Shown: one piece after another, positions 12,672 to 13,915 of the stretch
How positions within the stretch are numbered: position 1 is the stretch's first letter
Layout: each line of letters begins with the position of its first letter
From: Chloroflexota bacterium
Lineage (GTDB): Bacteria > Chloroflexota > Anaerolineae > Anaerolineales > Villigracilaceae
Length of the DNA: 13,915 nucleotides
Direction: 5' to 3'
Assembly: GCA_021796315.1 (NCBI GenBank)
Contig: JAJYOH010000090.1
Span: forward strand, 1-13,915
The notes under the pieces: generated by a model
What the model saw: only the letters and a program-made list of their open reading frames with translations
Told to the model about the DNA's origin: nothing
The model's database searches: none
Program-made: the position numbers and the translations under genes

Positions 12672-13598
12672 TTAGATCGGCTTTCTAAAGTCATAAATCC
12701 CATCTTTGAATTCCCATTTGCTTTTGCAGTTGGGACATTCAAGATATTCTTTCTTCTCCAGCAACTTTGCGCTTCCACATTTGGGACACTTGAAAATGGA
12801 TGCTGGAGCATGAGAGTCGGATGATGATGTTCCGCCGACAACCGATTTCACAAAAACACTGGGTGTCAATTGAAATAAAGCGCCTGTCCATTGAAAAATG
12901 GAATCAAAGAAAACCAAAACAGAAGTTGGAACAATCCGCTTTAAAAATCCCATGCGAAAATGCGAGACGGTCAAAACTTTCTCGATGTTGAATCCCAACT
13001 CTCTCAACCAATTGAAAACCGTCTTCGGATGAAAATCAAAATTCAATTCGACGAATTCCACCGGCTCCGGCGTGAACGGGCTCCATTTTTGTTTTCCAAG
13101 CCAGTAACGCAAAATGGCTTTGACGTTGAGCTTGTTGGCAAACTCAAGAATAAACGTTCCGCCCGGACCCAAAACCTGCTTCACCTGTCCCAACGCTTTT
13201 GGCGCGTCTGACATATGGTGCAGGACACGGATCATCGTCGCGCCATCGAACAAGCCGTCGACGAACGGCAGGCGATACACATCTGCCGCAACATAAATAT
13301 ATTTGTCAGATGTACCGAGTCGTTGTTGAGCCTGCTCAAGCTGCGTGCGCGAATAATCAAGCAGGACGATGCGCTCAAAACCAACGTAGCGTGGCGTATT
13401 TCGTCCGGCGCCCGCGCCAAGTTCCAGCATGAGGCGTCCGCTTTTCCTGACGCCGCGCGCCAGGACAGGTGTGGGGAGCAGGCGTTTTAATGCAATCGCT
13501 TCAGTGCGGTCTTCGTATTCGCGTCCGCCCTGATCCCAAAAAGATTTTTGATAATCAGAGCCTTCGTAATTGCAAACGGGAGGAGTTTGATCGGTCAT
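12672..13598 (-). CDS. SAM-dependent methyltransferase with C-terminal zinc ribbon
   Basis: 308 residues from the ATG at 13598 (MTDQTPP). Motif I is LMLELGAGAGRN (56-67), with acidic D81 ending strand 2 (LLDYSR), VAADVYRLPF (103-112), and FDGATMIRVLHHM (117-129) of Methyltransf_11/UbiE type, then LGPGG (143-147). The C-terminus carries four cysteines, C271/C274 and C288/C291, in a CPKCG...CPNC zinc ribbon followed by WEFKDGIYDF, resembling Trm112/UPF0434 ribbons. The substrate is unknown. The neighbouring UDP-glucose dehydrogenase suggests an envelope glycan or lipid, which is inference. ATGs at 13610 and 13640 are in-frame alternatives. The longest would translate a repeat (MLDLFDLLD), so I prefer 13598, although none has a good ribosome binding site. 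Confidence 0.8.
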   Translation of the reverse strand: MTDQTPPVCNYEGSDYQKSFWDQGGREYEDRTEAIALKRLLPTPVLARGVRKSGRLMLELGAGAGRNTPRYVGFERIVLLDYSRTQLEQAQQRLGTSDKYIYVAADVYRLPFVDGLFDGATMIRVLHHMSDAPKALGQVKQVLGPGGTFILEFANKLNVKAILRYWLGKQKWSPFTPEPVEFVELNFDFHPKTVFNWLRELGFNIEKVLTVSHFRMGFLKRIVPTSVLVFFDSIFQWTGALFQLTPSVFVKSVVGGTSSSDSHAPASIFKCPKCGSAKLLEKKEYLECPNCKSKWEFKDGIYDFRKPI

Positions 13599-13612
13599 AT
13601 TCCATGTCATCG

Positions 13613-13680
13613 GGTCTAACAAGTCGAACAGGTCTAACAAGTCGTCGAAGCGACCGGTCAGACCTGTCGGACTTTTCGAC
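13613..13680. repeat. 9-bp-period intergenic repeat forming a large imperfect palindrome
   Basis: GGTCTAACAAGTCG occurs at 13613-13626 and 13631-13644 (18-bp period, built from two 9-bp sub-units). GTCAGACCTGTCGGACTT (13657-13674) is the inverted form: it pairs with 13621-13638 at 15 of 18 positions. It fills most of the gap between the UDP-glucose dehydrogenase stop (13689) and the methyltransferase start, and looks like a REP-type intergenic repeat. Confidence 0.6.
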
Positions 13681-13688
13681 CTGTGAGA

Positions 13689-13915
13689 CTATCTTCCAAT
13701 TCCGCGATACACGAATCCAATTTCCTTCATCACCTTCGGATCGTAGATATTTCTTCCATCGAAAATGACCGGCTTGTTGAGCAGGGATTTGATCTGCTCG
13801 AGGTCGAGTTGTTTAAACTCATTCCACTCGGTGATGACCATCAGCGCATCACAGCCTTTTGCCATTTCGTAGGCATTGCCGCAATATTCGATGCCGTCGA
13901 TAATGGTGCGCGCCA
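13689..13915 (-). CDS. ugd: UDP-glucose 6-dehydrogenase, C-terminal part (gene runs off the right edge)
   Basis: UDP-glucose 6-dehydrogenase oxidises UDP-glucose to UDP-glucuronate with two NAD+, for capsule, exopolysaccharide or lipid glycans. The last 75 codons are present: ARTIIDGIEYCGNAYEMAKG, CDALMVITEWNEFK, then LLNKPVIFDGRNIYDP (positions ~55-70 of the fragment) and GFVYRGIGR at the end. CDALMVITEWNEF and VIFDGRNIYDP are hallmarks of the C-terminal UDP-binding domain, and YxGIGR is a common C-terminal ending in this family. Stop TAG at 13691-13689. The NAD-binding domain and catalytic cysteine are outside the window. It lies upstream of, and in the same direction as, the zinc-ribbon methyltransferase, 90 bp away, so the two may share a transcript. 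Confidence 0.93.
   Translation of the reverse strand, partial: ARTIIDGIEYCGNAYEMAKGCDALMVITEWNEFKQLDLEQIKSLLNKPVIFDGRNIYDPKVMKEIGFVYRGIGR

Noticed and set aside
13599..13640. N-terminal extension of the zinc-ribbon methyltransferase (MLDLFDLLD...)
   Set aside because: The extension is encoded by the intergenic 9-bp repeat and so is probably not coding.
1..13915. CRISPR array, tRNA or rRNA genes, prophage or integrase
   Set aside because: No regularly spaced identical repeats, cloverleaf genes, rRNA segments or phage genes were seen.

Overview
The window reads as bacterial chromosomal DNA of moderate GC content. Gene style and context (a nusA that opens its own transcript, KdpDE-type regulators, a UDP-glucose dehydrogenase next to a zinc-ribbon methyltransferase) suggest a Chloroflexota genome, probably class Anaerolineae. 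This placement comes from recognising gene style, not from a marker gene, and is tentative.

Layout. Left edge: the 5' end of nusA on the minus strand, with divergent promoters facing a plus-strand pair made of a class I methyltransferase and a Crp/Fnr-family regulator (323-1730). A 15-bp palindrome with TGTGA half-sites overlaps the end of the regulator gene. It sits about 41 bp before the predicted start of a transcript for a small DUF2892-type membrane protein (1803-2030). After a terminator come a KdpD-like sensor kinase and a KdpE-like response regulator that overlap by 4 nt (2114-4272). The gap at 4273-4520 holds a palindromic, MITE-like element flanked by an 8-bp direct repeat, followed by a strong terminator.

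From 4521 to 12619 six plus-strand genes follow: a membrane-anchored protein with a possible Usp-like domain, an unrecognised 376-residue protein, an APC-superfamily permease resembling the K+ transporter KimA, a P-type ATPase with the cation-ligand signatures of Na+/K+-ATPases (type IIC), and two TrkA-type RCK proteins. The last three genes overlap or nearly abut. A bidirectional terminator closes the cluster. On the minus strand beyond it lie a SAM methyltransferase with a C-terminal zinc ribbon, a 9-bp-period palindromic repeat, and the 3' end of a UDP-glucose 6-dehydrogenase gene.

How the genes may work together (inference): 2114-12619 looks like a K+/Na+ homeostasis island. A truncated KdpD/KdpE pair could sense K+ or turgor. 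KimA-like uptake and the Na+/K+-ATPase-like pump would move cations. The two RCK proteins could gate one or both of them through nucleotide binding. Neither KdpFABC nor TrkH/KtrB is present in the window. This combination, together with two unknown proteins, is the most interesting content here.
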